From: Pomacea canaliculata
Lineage: Eukaryota > Mollusca > Gastropoda > Architaenioglossa > Ampullariidae
Assembly: GCF_003073045.1 (NCBI RefSeq)
Contig: NC_037590.1
Span: 11,799,042 to 11,863,041 of the forward strand
Direction of reading: 5' to 3'
DNA: 64,000 bases
Shown: positions 37,225-48,347 of the stretch, in pieces
How the letters are laid out: every line of letters starts with the position of its first letter
Position numbering within the stretch: position 1 is the first letter of the stretch
The notes under the pieces: model-generated
Told to the model about the DNA's origin: nothing
Databases searched by the model: none
Seen by the model: only the letters and a program-made list of their open reading frames with translations
Program-made: the position numbers and the translations under genes

Positions 37225-40200
37225 TCTTTAATGAGCGAGCACCAAAGGGGAGTGAAGCGAAAAAGAGAGTAAAGATAATTACCTCATCCAGCTGGCTTCT
37301 TGCCTTTTACAGTTATAATTGCTGTGAGGGGCCCTGTGTCTCTGAACATCCACCATGTTTTCACTTTAAGTAGGTTTCAAATTTCTCTGTCTCTCGTTCA
37401 AAGTTTTTCTATCTTTACATCTTGAAGTTTGAAGATGATTTTTTACTTCTGTCAATGTCGGCCACATTGTCTGGATGCCATTCTTCTGATTATTTGACTG
37501 TCTACCTGATTTGACTGTATTTTCTTCTGGCCTTCTGATGTACAGTAACTGATATTGGAAAACACATAAGCAGACCCAGTTCTAACATTAAGCGAACTAA
37601 GCAGTTGCATAGGGCGAAAACACGGAGGAAAGCAGCGTCTGCTAATTGTCTAAGCGAAGAATGATAGAATATTGCGTGCATGTTCGTGCATGATTCCGGT
37701 AACTTACAGAGTCTGTTGTTCATTTGACACCTGTAAACATCTTTATTAAATCACGCAGACAGCCTTCCTAATGGTGGAAATTTGTCGCGCCGTGCAGTCA
37801 ACAGCATGTTGTGTTCAAAGACACATACATGTTAACCTGCAATAAACTGTTGATACCATCTAATAGGAGAACATGCCTTCACCTCGCTTCCCTTTCTCTT
37901 TCGTGTTTCACGTGCTCCAGACTGTGTTCAGGACGCCTTGAACGGTAGGAATGACATAGAAATTCTTGCAAAATAATTATGTCTAATAAAATCTCTAAAA
38001 ACAAATGTGTAAGTACATGAAGTCACTATTCATATAAGATATAGTCTTTATAATAATTCACTTCATCTTGTTTTCTTCAAATTTGAGAGAGGTACAAATG
38101 AATCATCCTTAATAATCATCATGAATCATTACGAAAATTCTGTACCCAATATTGCTCGCGCGCGCAGTGTGGCGTTGTGTGTGTGTGCACCTGTAGTGTA
38201 AGGATGTGGGTGTCCACTGCATGCCTGTGCGACTTCAATATTGACATTCAGTAACGTTCTGTTTGAATTGTTGTCATTCCTCTGTGTGTGAGAGAGAGAG
38301 ATGGCGGGCGGGAAGGGATTTTTAAGGCTGTCTTCAGACAAATGTGGATGGGCGCTTTAAGCAGTTTTGGCAAAGGTTTTACATGACCATAATAGAAAAA
38401 TTTTGCCAAACTTGATCAAATCATTGTTCGTGTTTGCCCAGTTAAGAATAGCCTTTACGAACAACAAAGGTTTGCGAGATAATGTGAAATAAAGAGGAGG
38501 ACAAATGCTCTATGAAGAAGCTCAGCTGCTAACGGAGTGAAAAAGCGTGGAAGTCATAGAAATGCATAAAATGATAGGAAGAAAATAAACAGAAATAAAA
38601 GAAATAGAAAGTAAAGTTTCTGAAGTGGAAAAAGGGATGGGCGTGGAACTTGGAGATAAAGAGAAGCGAAAGGAATGACAGGGCGATGTAGCGGGCAACA
38701 GACTGGATGGTTACATTACCATCACAGCAATTACAGACATCATTAATAAGTAATGAGACGATTACCAGCTGACGCTAACAGCACAGTTCAAAGGTCATTT
38801 GTCCACACCCACCACCCCTAGATCCCATCGCTGCTTCTCCCTCTCTCTAATTGTTAGCGAAATACACTGGAAAGGTTAGAGAAAGCTATTCAAGTAATTG
38901 ATCAGATGTTGATAAGGCTTTAGAAACGTTTAATGACTGTGTGAAAGAAGATGCATTATGTATAAGAAAACGCGTGTATACAAAGGGACACAGAAGACAA
39001 GAATGTCTTGATATGAGTTCAGAGAAAACAGGAGACCAGTTTGTGCCTCGCTAAACGAAACAGATCTGCTAACCTTTTGTAAAGGTAGAAAAGAATATAA
39101 AAACCTTATTTATAAAAAAAGACAGTATAACTATGGGATAATAAACTTGTATCACTTATCCATAATCAACATGGTTTCTGGAATATTGTACATAATATTC
39201 TACCCAGACCCCCAGCCACCATCCTAACCCCAAACCTCCCCCACCCTGTTTCTTTGGAGACGTGTCCCGTGGTAACTAGTGCCGACGAAACGTGCTCAAG
39301 ATTTTCTAACTGCTGTAGTTGGACAGTAGTGTCAGCCCACTGGACGGTCGTTTCACGTGCAATCGCCAAGTTCTATAAAAATGTGCACATCAAAAATATT
39401 GTCTTACTCTCTTGTCTATTTGTTAAATATGCCGTCAAATACCAGCTGGAAATATATCAGATAATTATCATAAGTAATGAGATTGATAGATGTGATTTAT
39501 TACGGAAACCATACTTTGAACAGCTGTGCCATCAAAGAGAACTGCAGTCTCTCTAATACTGTAAAGACAGCTGGGGCCATCAACGATGCGAGCCGCCATT
39601 TTCATCTCTCGCATTTTTCCGGGTATTCCCTTCATCTTTCCTTTTATTTTCCATGTGTTCCGATGGAGTGTGTCAAGAGAGAAAGGCGCTTTAAATGGTA
39701 TGAGTGGCTAAGAAGTGCTTGACAAAGGATTTATGGATTATCCCGAACACAAGCTCTGAAAGCAATCAAACAGAAATATAGTAACTTACTTTTCTCGTTG
39801 CTGTGAGTTGTGGTAGGTCTCGTATTGTGTGTTGTACGAATGGCGTCTTGTGTCTGACGTCTTGTGTCTGACGTCTGGTGTCTGACGTCTGGTGTGCGTC
39901 ATTTGTTCTACGTCACTTGGAACTGGGGGGCGGGGAAAGAAGACGTCATATATCAGAGAAAGGAGTTGTTCTAAAAATGACGACATGAGCAGATAAACAA
40001 CGGTCTTCTCCGCCATCTTCTTTATAACTTTCTCAGTGACATTCCTCTAAATTTGTGCTTCTTCGATTCGATTCACTTGCAAATCTCTTTATCCTCATCG
40101 TCATCTGCGGGTGCTCATCGAGTGTTGTGTTGTCTGTGATACGTCGTGCGTATGCTAAGGTAAATGTACGTTCGTTATTTTACAACCCGTAAACAAATGT

Positions 40201-43200
40201 TATCCGTCGTGATCATTTCCCTCTTGTTTTCTCTGAATGTTTCGCAGTGATACAGATTGGCTCGACAAAAAACACGAATTCCCTCCCTCCTCTTGTTTTC
40301 TCGTATTTTTTTAAGAGGTACAAATCATGGACGTGTATTATATGGATATTATTTCGTGGTACAAATGAAGCACAAATTGTGAATTTTTTTTAATTGCAAA
40401 AGCACTTAAGGAGGGGCAGAGATTGTCTGCGGCTTTTTTTTAAATGACGAATGATGCAAGGGAAACGTATAATTTTGGCCAGTCATATATATATATAATG
40501 TCACTATATATATATGTCACCCATAGTGACATGTTTAGGGAGAGAGCAGTACATGTACTTTTTTTCACAAAGCCGAGCACGGGATGTTTCCCCTCTACAC
40601 TCTATTAATCTTACAAAACTGTCACCGGCACTGACGATTTGCATTCACTGCAGATAACTCATCCAGTAATTTCTCTCATCAACATTCATAGCCAAGATAT
40701 CTACAATTAGAACCCAACCGACAAAAGGCAATAGGGTAATTTTCAATGAAATGATGGTCTGTGATAATTTTCTGTTGTTTTGTTGTTGTTTGTTTTTTTT
40801 TTACCTTTAGCTCTGCGTGATTACTAAGCTGCTTCATCTCAGAAAATGATCTCTTACAGAAAATCTTCTCCCGTTAATGAGTGTGGATATATGCTTAACA
40901 AATGAGAAAGAAAAATAAGAAACGCAGATCAGTAGCCCATAAGCGCCCATGTTGGTGTGCATACTCGATAAACAGGATAAAACATCGCACAAAAACCTGC
41001 TCAAGACTTGAGGTCCAACGTAAAATCCGCGATACAGACGAGAGTGTAAAGTATATTATTCTTTGTGTGCAGTTACCTGCACACCCATACAAGTACAGTT
41101 AGGATGAACAGACTCCGCCCTAACTTTTTCTTCTTTTTTCTTTCTTTTTTTTTTTTGTTCTTCTTTTTGGAATGCACAGTCCCGTGCTTCAGCATTCTGT
41201 GAGATATGGATTCAGAGTTTCAGCGGAGCAGACAAGAGTCCTAGCAGGGGGTGCCGCGTGCTTGCTTTGCGTGAGGCGTGTTCACCGTTCACATCTCCTT
41301 TACCCTTCTTCATCCGACGTGGCAGTCGCTAAGCAGCTCGCAGATGTAGTTGAGGAAAGAAAAGACAAGATTTATGTTGATGTTTTTCCCGCGTGGCGTC
41401 AATAACACACAAGGTCCCTGGGGGGCTCCTGGGTGTGTAGTCAGTCGTGGGCTGCACACCATCTGGAGAGGACTAGACAAAAACCTTCTCATTCGGAATC
41501 AATGCGCTTATTATAAATTGTACTTTAGCTTACTGCAGCAAAACCTTTCATGATCACATTGATGGGCAGATGGTGCGTAGGTTGACACGTTTTGAAAAAA
41601 AGATAGATTAATGAGGATGAAGTAGAGAGGCAATAAAAAAAACCACACCTGAAGCTTCATACCTGAAAAAGTGTCCTGGCTCACTTACGTTACTCGTCTC
41701 TGTGGATTCATGGACTTTTCTTTTGAGCAATCCCCACTCAGTTGAGCTCTATTTTTTCGTTGATTCGGTGACCTGCACATACCTGAACAGGTAAGTATGT
41801 GCACTAACGAGCATTTATTAATTTTCCTAAGCAACCCTCAAGCCACACAACTACTTCCATAGTGTAGCGGATATTGCGTTCAGCATGTTTATTTTGTTCA
41901 CAGTTGCCGTCATATTGACGGACCTTCCGTACAAAAAGGTTAGCAGGTCTCTGCTATCTGCAGAGTTGTTTTATCTCATCAGTTGGTCATCATCGCGCTC
42001 CTACCGAAGATATTAGGAACGACTAGTCAGACGGTTTGAGTTAGGGCTTTTATTTTTTCGCTCGTTTATTTATTCTTTATTTCATTTCTTCTTCAAATAT
42101 TAGCTCTTCAATTAAGCCTGAATGTATTACTATTGCTAAAGTTTCTCTTCGACCGATGATTTATGGTAATAAAAAACCAAGCTACTTGTGACATTACATA
42201 ACAATGCTGTCAGTGCGTTTTAAGCAGAATATACGAATAACAATTAGTTAATCATTATCAAAGTTCTTTGTTTCGATAGCATGTAGATGTGATGTGTTTT
42301 CATCCTTTGCTGAATGTGACTTGCGCCCCCCCCCCCCTCCTTCCGTTTACTTTAATGACGTCATACTAATTTTTATATTTACATATTTTAGTCAAGTGAA
42401 ATCAAATTGCAAAAGCGTGATTTTCGACTTTTGTCTGATTATGAATTTCAACATTGAGCGATGAAGCACCTTGCAATAGGCAAAAAACGTTTGGCGATTA
42501 TGTATAAAAATGTTTTTATCACAAGTGGAAAGTAAAGGATCGCTTTTGTTTCGAACCGCAGCGAGAAACAACTTCAAACGTGTCTTCATCTGACGCTTCG
42601 CTAACTCCTGGGTTATTCACTGGTTTAGATTTTTCATTTTCCTCTTCAGCATGCAGATGAATCCGCAAGGTGATATTTTCTAACCATTTTCTAACCGGTG
42701 ATATTTTCTAACCAAGACCCTCATGTTCCTCTACAATCTCCTATTGGGACTGGTGGAGGCTAAGCCCAGACAACCCTGTGTAGATCATTGCTCATTCATC
42801 ATATTGCCCAAGAAAAGCTCGCCAACAAAAGTCTTCTTTAGAAGCATATTCATGTAAAAGAAACTCTTTCGATAACGAGAAGACCTTGAAAACAAATTTC
42901 TGCAGTTTTTTGGTTCCAGAGAGGCTCTGTGGCACTTTTATCATGTCGAGCATAATGATAATGATAAAAATGTTGATTTTTGAACGGAAATGCGTGTTCT
43001 AAAAGTAGACAGATCAAAACAACGGAATCTTTCCGGATGACCATATTAATTGAGAACATGCCTGTTTCATACATCTGTGTCTTTAACTGCAACACAAACG
43101 TGAAAAAATAACGAATGAAAAACGATCAAAACACAAGAAGTTAGTTGGAATATTATTTTATGTTATGATAAATATATCTAGAAGTATTTGCTTAGAATTA

Positions 43201-43595
43201 TATTGGAGAAATATTTAATAAAACATTCAAACTATGAAACGGTGAGATTCTGAAAAGCTATCTTTCTAGAATTTTTAAAGTTTTAAAGAATGCCCAGAGG
43301 CATGCAAACCTGTTTTTCACTACTTATTCATAATTTACCTGATGATGTTATATTTGATCTCTAATGAGTGGTGGTGTGACCTATGACATAACCATTGTTC
43401 ACCTGATGAGCGAGTGAGTTATTGATTTGTCATTCTGAGCGCATCAGTTATTGAAGGTGTGTGTGTGGCTCTTTACAAATGAGATCTGTGTCTCCAATTT
43501 CCGCAATCATCAATAAAATATTGTCGTGGTCGTTGTCATTATCTTGTTCAAATGTTGTGGTAGTGCGACATAAGGCCCGTGTGCCGCATCTTACC
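37225..43595. other. Non-coding stretch
   Basis: About 6.4 kb with no supported exon. It holds a 14-bp tandem repeat at 39845-39900, an (AT)n-rich palindromic patch at 40485-40535, a duplicated GGTGATATTTTCTAACCA motif near 42669-42712, and homopolymer T runs. If the sulfotransferase has upstream untranslated exons, they should lie here. Confidence 0.5.
39845..39900. repeat. Four tandem 14-bp units carrying TGACGTC motifs
   Basis: The unit GTC(T)TGTGTCTGAC is repeated four times (39845, 39859, 39873, 39887). The joints create TGACGTC three times, and GACGTCA recurs about 50 bp downstream. TGACGTC is a CREB/ATF-type half palindrome, so the array could bind such factors, or it may be a neutral minisatellite. 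Confidence 0.85.
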
Positions 43596-43609
43596 TGGTG
43601 ACATCAGAA

Positions 43610-43750
43610 ATGTTTGTGTGGCGTGATGTATGATGATGTCAGATGTTTGTGTGGCGTGAATTATGATGATGTCACATGTTTGTGTGGCGTGATATATGAT
43701 TATGTCAGATGTTTGTGTGGCGTGATATATGATGATGTCAAATGTTTGTA
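43610..43750 (+). repeat. 33-bp minisatellite, four copies, abutting a splice acceptor
   Basis: Four copies of a 33-bp unit beginning ATGTTTGTGTGGCGTGAT start at 43610, 43643, 43676 and 43709. A fifth partial copy (43742-43750) runs straight into the acceptor TATCGCAG of the first sulfotransferase exon. Because 33 is eleven codons, the array is open in the sulfotransferase frame and would encode cysteine- and aspartate-containing 11-residue repeats such as CLCGVIYDDVR. Confidence 0.92.
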
Positions 43751-43760
43751 TCGCAGGAGG

Positions 43761-45763
43761 ATGTTGCGCCGGCGCATGGGGAAGATGACCTTGCTGGTCA
43801 TGATCACGCTGACCGTGGTCATTCTCGTGCTGTACGAAAACCTTCACCTGGCAGGTGAGTCATGCAGACGATAACAGCCGAGGAATGGAGTATATACGCG
43901 CCTTAACACGCGTACGCACGAACGCACGAACGCACGCATATATATATATCAGAAAGTAGTTAGTCTACTTGCAAAGAGTTAAAGTTTCTCAACTTCACCT
44001 TTTTCTCGTACTTCTACAGGAAGCCCGCTGAAGAACGGACACAGGGAGTTGATGCAGGCCGTCCAGCTCGACGCCTTGCAGGAGAACGTCGACCCACGGC
44101 TCTTGTACCAGACGACCCAAGTCACGGTGGCCACCACCACCTCCGCCCCATCTAGTGCCTGGGATCACAGCGTGTACGCCCACCGACGTCAGCAGTGCGA
44201 GAACACGTGCGTGAGGCTGCGCGAGGGCGGGGTAGTGCGGACCACGCGACACGGCAACACGTCGTACTGTGTGGTGCCCAAGGTGGGCTGCACCTTCTGG
44301 CTCAACATCTTTCGCTACCTCTACAACGACACCGGCGACCGCACCTACTCCTCGCCCTACGACATCCCGCGCATGGTCACGCACTATGCACCGCTCAAGA
44401 GGATGAAGTAAGTATGAAACGCGGCTGCCAGCGGGCGCAACCCCCTTTTCGCCATGCATAGTTCGGTCAAGCGCGCGTTCACTGTCCATAACTTCCTCAA
44501 ACGTTTTCTGATCTCCTGTCTGTTCAGCATTTAGCTAAGCGGTCCGTACAGGGCTGGCTGCCTTGCCGTGATATATCCTTAGTTGCTATATCGGTGTAAA
44601 ACACCAACCGCTTCCCACCCATTCCAGCCCCTAGCGTTTTCCTACCACCATACATCCACACCGAGTATGCACTGTCGACAAGTGTCGCCACATTGATCGT
44701 CGGTATTTTCAATTTGATGGAACGATATGAGCAAGGTTTGATTTTCTGTTAACCTGCGTCCTCTTTGTGTTTAGATAAACGATTATACACGCGCGCATGA
44801 TGAATTAGGAGTCCATAGAAAAACCCATGCTCTTTCCTCCCATTGTTTCTCTTCGTCGTGATTTTTCTCTTTTTTCATTTTTCCTCTTCAAATCCAGAAT
44901 GTCTAATGGGTATGTCTGTGGTGTTGTGCAGGATGTACACCATCAACAACACTTTCACGCCCCCCAACCTGTCCACCGACCTGCGCTTCATGTTCGTGCG
45001 GGAACCTTACAGCCGCCTGTGGTCGGCCTACGTGGACAAGTTCCTGCTGGTGGATTACTGGCGCTCCGAGGGCCAGCGCATCGTCAAGCAGCGGAAGGTT
45101 AAGGCCAACGCCACAACTCCCATCAACAAATGCGCGCACGATATCAGCTTCCGGGAATTTGCCGAGTTCGTCGTCTCGATGCAGCCGGCGCAGCTGAACG
45201 AGCACTGGAAGCCCATCCAGCACCTTTGCAGCCCCTGCATCTACCGCCCTCACGTGGTGGGCAAAATGGAAACCTTTGCGCAGGACTCGGGCTTCCTGCT
45301 AGAGCACATGAACCTGTCGTGGGTGCTGGCCTCCTACGAGCACGAAAAACACGTCTATGACGAGATGGACATGCTCATCGACTACAACTTCCAGCTGCTC
45401 AACCACAACTTCTACAAGAACTGCACGAACGCCACTGACATAGCCGACCGGCTGTGGAGGACGTTTCAGATCAATGGCTACCTCCCTGAAGAGATAGCAT
45501 TCCCGCAGGACAAGGCGGTCAAGCTCAACGCCACTGCGTTCAAGGGAATGGTTCACGAGGCCTTCCGGCACCGTCCCAAAAAGTCTCCCGCCGAATGGCG
45601 TCAGCAGCGAGAGGGGGCGATGGTAGCAGCGTTTAAGCAGCTGTCCACGGACACGCTGGAGAAACTCCACAACCTGTACGCCAGTGACTTCGAGCTGTTC
45701 GGTTACGACCCCAGACCCGACAGTTTATTCAAGGACAGAATGACCAACACCACCAGTTCCTGA
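43761..45763 (+). CDS. Carbohydrate sulfotransferase (HNK-1ST/CHST8-14 family), three exons
   Basis: Predicted to transfer sulfate from PAPS to a glycan in the Golgi lumen. The exons are 43757-43854 (ATG at 43761), 44020-44407 and 44932-45763, joined at CAG/GTGAGT...CTACAG and GAA/GTAAGT...TGCAG. They give 437 codons. Residues 9-25 are a hydrophobic signal anchor after a basic MLRRRMGK tail, fitting a type II topology. The 5'-phosphosulfate-binding segment CVVPKVGCTFW lies at about 115-125, and the 3'-phosphate-binding segment FVREPYSRLWSAYVDKF at about 182-198. The C-terminus has LYASDFELFGYD, typical of the family. There are several N-glycosylation sequons (for example NTS, NNT, NTT). The third exon is clearly GC-rich relative to its surroundings. 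An acceptor just before the ATG implies an untranslated upstream exon. The sugar acceptor cannot be told from sequence. Confidence 0.93.
44509..44610 (+). mobile_element. SINE 3' part inside the second sulfotransferase intron
   Basis: CCTTAGTTGCTATATCGGTG followed by TAAAACACCAA matches the tail of the SINE at 57418-57600 (CCTTAGTTGCTGGCTCGGAG, TAAAACACCAA). Only the 3' portion is clear. It sits in the intron between 44408 and 44931, in the sense orientation. Confidence 0.65.
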
Positions 45764-46870
45764 CGAGCTGAGGTCACCGAAAGAAAAGCTCCAGCTGTGC
45801 TGGTGGTCTGACATACTGACATTTCCTTTCTCGCAATTTCTGGGAGGGGAGCACGTGGATGTTTCCAGTTGATGACTTTTGTCAACTGTTATTGCCAGTA
45901 TGCGGGATCATATGTAAGTTTACCACATTTTTCGTGGACTAAAGCTTTTCTGGCAACTCGGCGGGTGAAGACTGATAAACAACATAGGGTCTTCGGCAGT
46001 GAAATGCTTTCGTCCCTATGCGATTGCCGTCACCTGTTCTTTTTAAGTGCCTATTGTAGGTCTATCTAGGGATCAGATCTCTCAGGAAAGCAATGTACTA
46101 TCGAATACTGCGACAGCAGCGACAATATTTTTTTCTGTCATGTCTCTAAGTCATAGTGCCATGCCAGTATCCAAGATCATTCTAATTACTGTATAACAAA
46201 CTACCAAGCAAACGGCGTATCAGACCACTCTTCTTTCATTGCCGTATGTCTCGATTATCCATTCCATGGATTTAAACAGAAAAAAGGCATTATCTCCATT
46301 TATCCACAAAACGCTTGCACTCATATTTTTTGGGATTATGCTTATATCTTGTCTTGCACTAGTCAGATGATGCGAGCATTGTCATTTTTGTTTGCCTGCT
46401 TCACGTCTTCCATATCATATTCATCGTCGATGTCGTTTCTGGTCACGCATGCAAGATTTTGATGTCCATGTGATGTCTTGTACAGCGATGAAAGGTGCTG
46501 TTGTAATGACCACTGTCAGCCGACATAATGCGGCGCCTGTGAGCTATCACTCCTTTTATCAACAAATATTTTTTGACCAAATACATTTTCTAAGATTTTT
46601 ACGCTCAAATTTTAATGTTGCGAAATGTAGAGCGCTAGCGGCTTAGGAACTTTTCCTTTGACATGAACTTGTGCAATGGGAAGAAACTAATGATGAATGC
46701 TGAATATTTAACAGTGCCGCCCGCGGCTTTACGCATGATGTGTTGGGTTGGGTTGTGGGAATAAAGGGTTGGGAAAACAATGGGCGTTCTGTTTTGTTTT
46801 AAAGGGACAGTTGGAGAGATAGTATCGGTGGAGGCGAAATCGTGAAATTGTATGCAATAAACTAGAACTC
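45764..46870 (+). other. Likely 3' untranslated region of the sulfotransferase
   Basis: Non-coding sequence after the TGA, with AATAAA polyadenylation signals at 46760-46765 and 46856-46861. Which signal is used, and whether the transcript extends this far, cannot be told from sequence alone. Confidence 0.45.
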
Positions 46871-48340
46871 TCTGGACGACATTAAGAAAAAAGCTCGCAC
46901 CTTTATCATGAATAGACGCGCGCACACGCACAATTATCCTCTCGATTGAGTAGGCTCAGCAAGATACATGTGAACGTGTATTGTGGTTAACTTGTGATGT
47001 AACTTACAGGAAGAAGACCCATTTATTTTCATTTTTGTCTGCAATAGCTCTTGACAGTGTACAAATATATTACTCTCTGCACACTTAGAAAGTTGCACAA
47101 GACGGAGAACTTCCACAGGTGAGCATTTTCAGTTCGAGATACAGAAACATCTTGACAAACTTTCATTCTTGGCTTCAGACATGCCTACGGCCAAGCCTAC
47201 TTGAACTTTAGAACAAAAATTTTAGGAAAGAAACGCCCCGACAAACGTCTCTCTTTAGTATTTCCAGACTGAAATGCTTTATGTTGACAGTAAATGTCAT
47301 CGAGAATATACAGTTTTTCTTACTTATGGAGATTAGTACATTATTTGTGATAATTTAAATGCTTTATCTTGTCCGATGGGACTAGTTACTTGTTATAGCA
47401 TTTATATACTTTAACTAATTTACCAAATGGAAGCTCGGTACTCGGCTTCTAATTAAAGATGTGATTTTCTTTCCATGTACTTCTTTCTTGAAATATTTCC
47501 CCGACCCATAGAAGTCTGCTAGCTCGAAGCTGAAAAAAATCGTTCGACAGCAAGCGTATAGAAGATTAATAATGATCACAAAAAAGGGTCTAGTTTAGAA
47601 ACGGATCTCTTATCTGCGTGTTTTCATAAGAGAACACCATTCTTTCTCTCTCTCTCTCTCTCACGCACACACACGCACGCAGACTCCACTTGACAACAGC
47701 GAGCGACACTCTTTTCATTTTTTTGGTTGTTCTCGTCATCCACCCTCTTGTTGCGTCAAGATGAAATAAAACGCGTGTTCCTGAGTAGCAGTGATGCATC
47801 AGCCTGCTCTGTTCTAACAACGCCTAATTATTTCAATTTGTCAGGTTGACATTTTCATTGTCATTTGCTGTTACTGCGCATATACAAACCAGTTTGCCCA
47901 CCTGTGCGTACTTCCCCAGGTCAACATCCGGTTTCCGTTATTTATTGTTGAAAGTTTACATCTAATATTATGTGTGTGTCTACGTAAACAGATTCTTTAG
48001 ACTTAAATTTAAACTGAAATAACTATGCACACTATAACAAGGGAAATTAATCATACTTTCTTTTCGCAAATGCCTTAGACAGAAAAAGAGGGATACCAGT
48101 TCAGTTTTATTTTACCAACTTCATGAAAACTCACAAATTAAAGTACGGCCATATATTTTTTTTAGAAAAAACTTCCATATGTCATTTGCTTTTAATTTTT
48201 ATTTACTTTAATGATAATGTAGTTAACGTTAACTTCTACATCTCATCCTGAGTTAGCCTTCAAAGGTACAGCACAGCACAGCACAAATTCTTCGATTGCG
48301 TATATATTTATACTATATGTCTGATTTACTTATGGGAGAT
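46871..48340. other. Intergenic stretch between convergent genes
   Basis: No gene. It contains a (CT)n/(CA)n microsatellite at 47644-47680. TTTATT at 48106-48111 reads AATAAA on the minus strand and could end the JmjC transcript about 240 bp after its stop codon. Confidence 0.5.
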
Positions 48341-48347
48341 AAACTCA

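Noticed and set aside
43548..43847. A 99-codon minus-strand frame with repeated TQTSDIII-like units
   Set aside because: It is the reverse strand of the 33-bp minisatellite and has no independent support.
44843..44931. A 306-codon open frame whose apparent start gives a hydrophobic leader before the sulfotransferase catalytic region
   Set aside because: The first ~30 codons are intron read in frame. A strong acceptor (GTGTTGTGCAG) and phase agreement with 44407 show that coding resumes at 44932.
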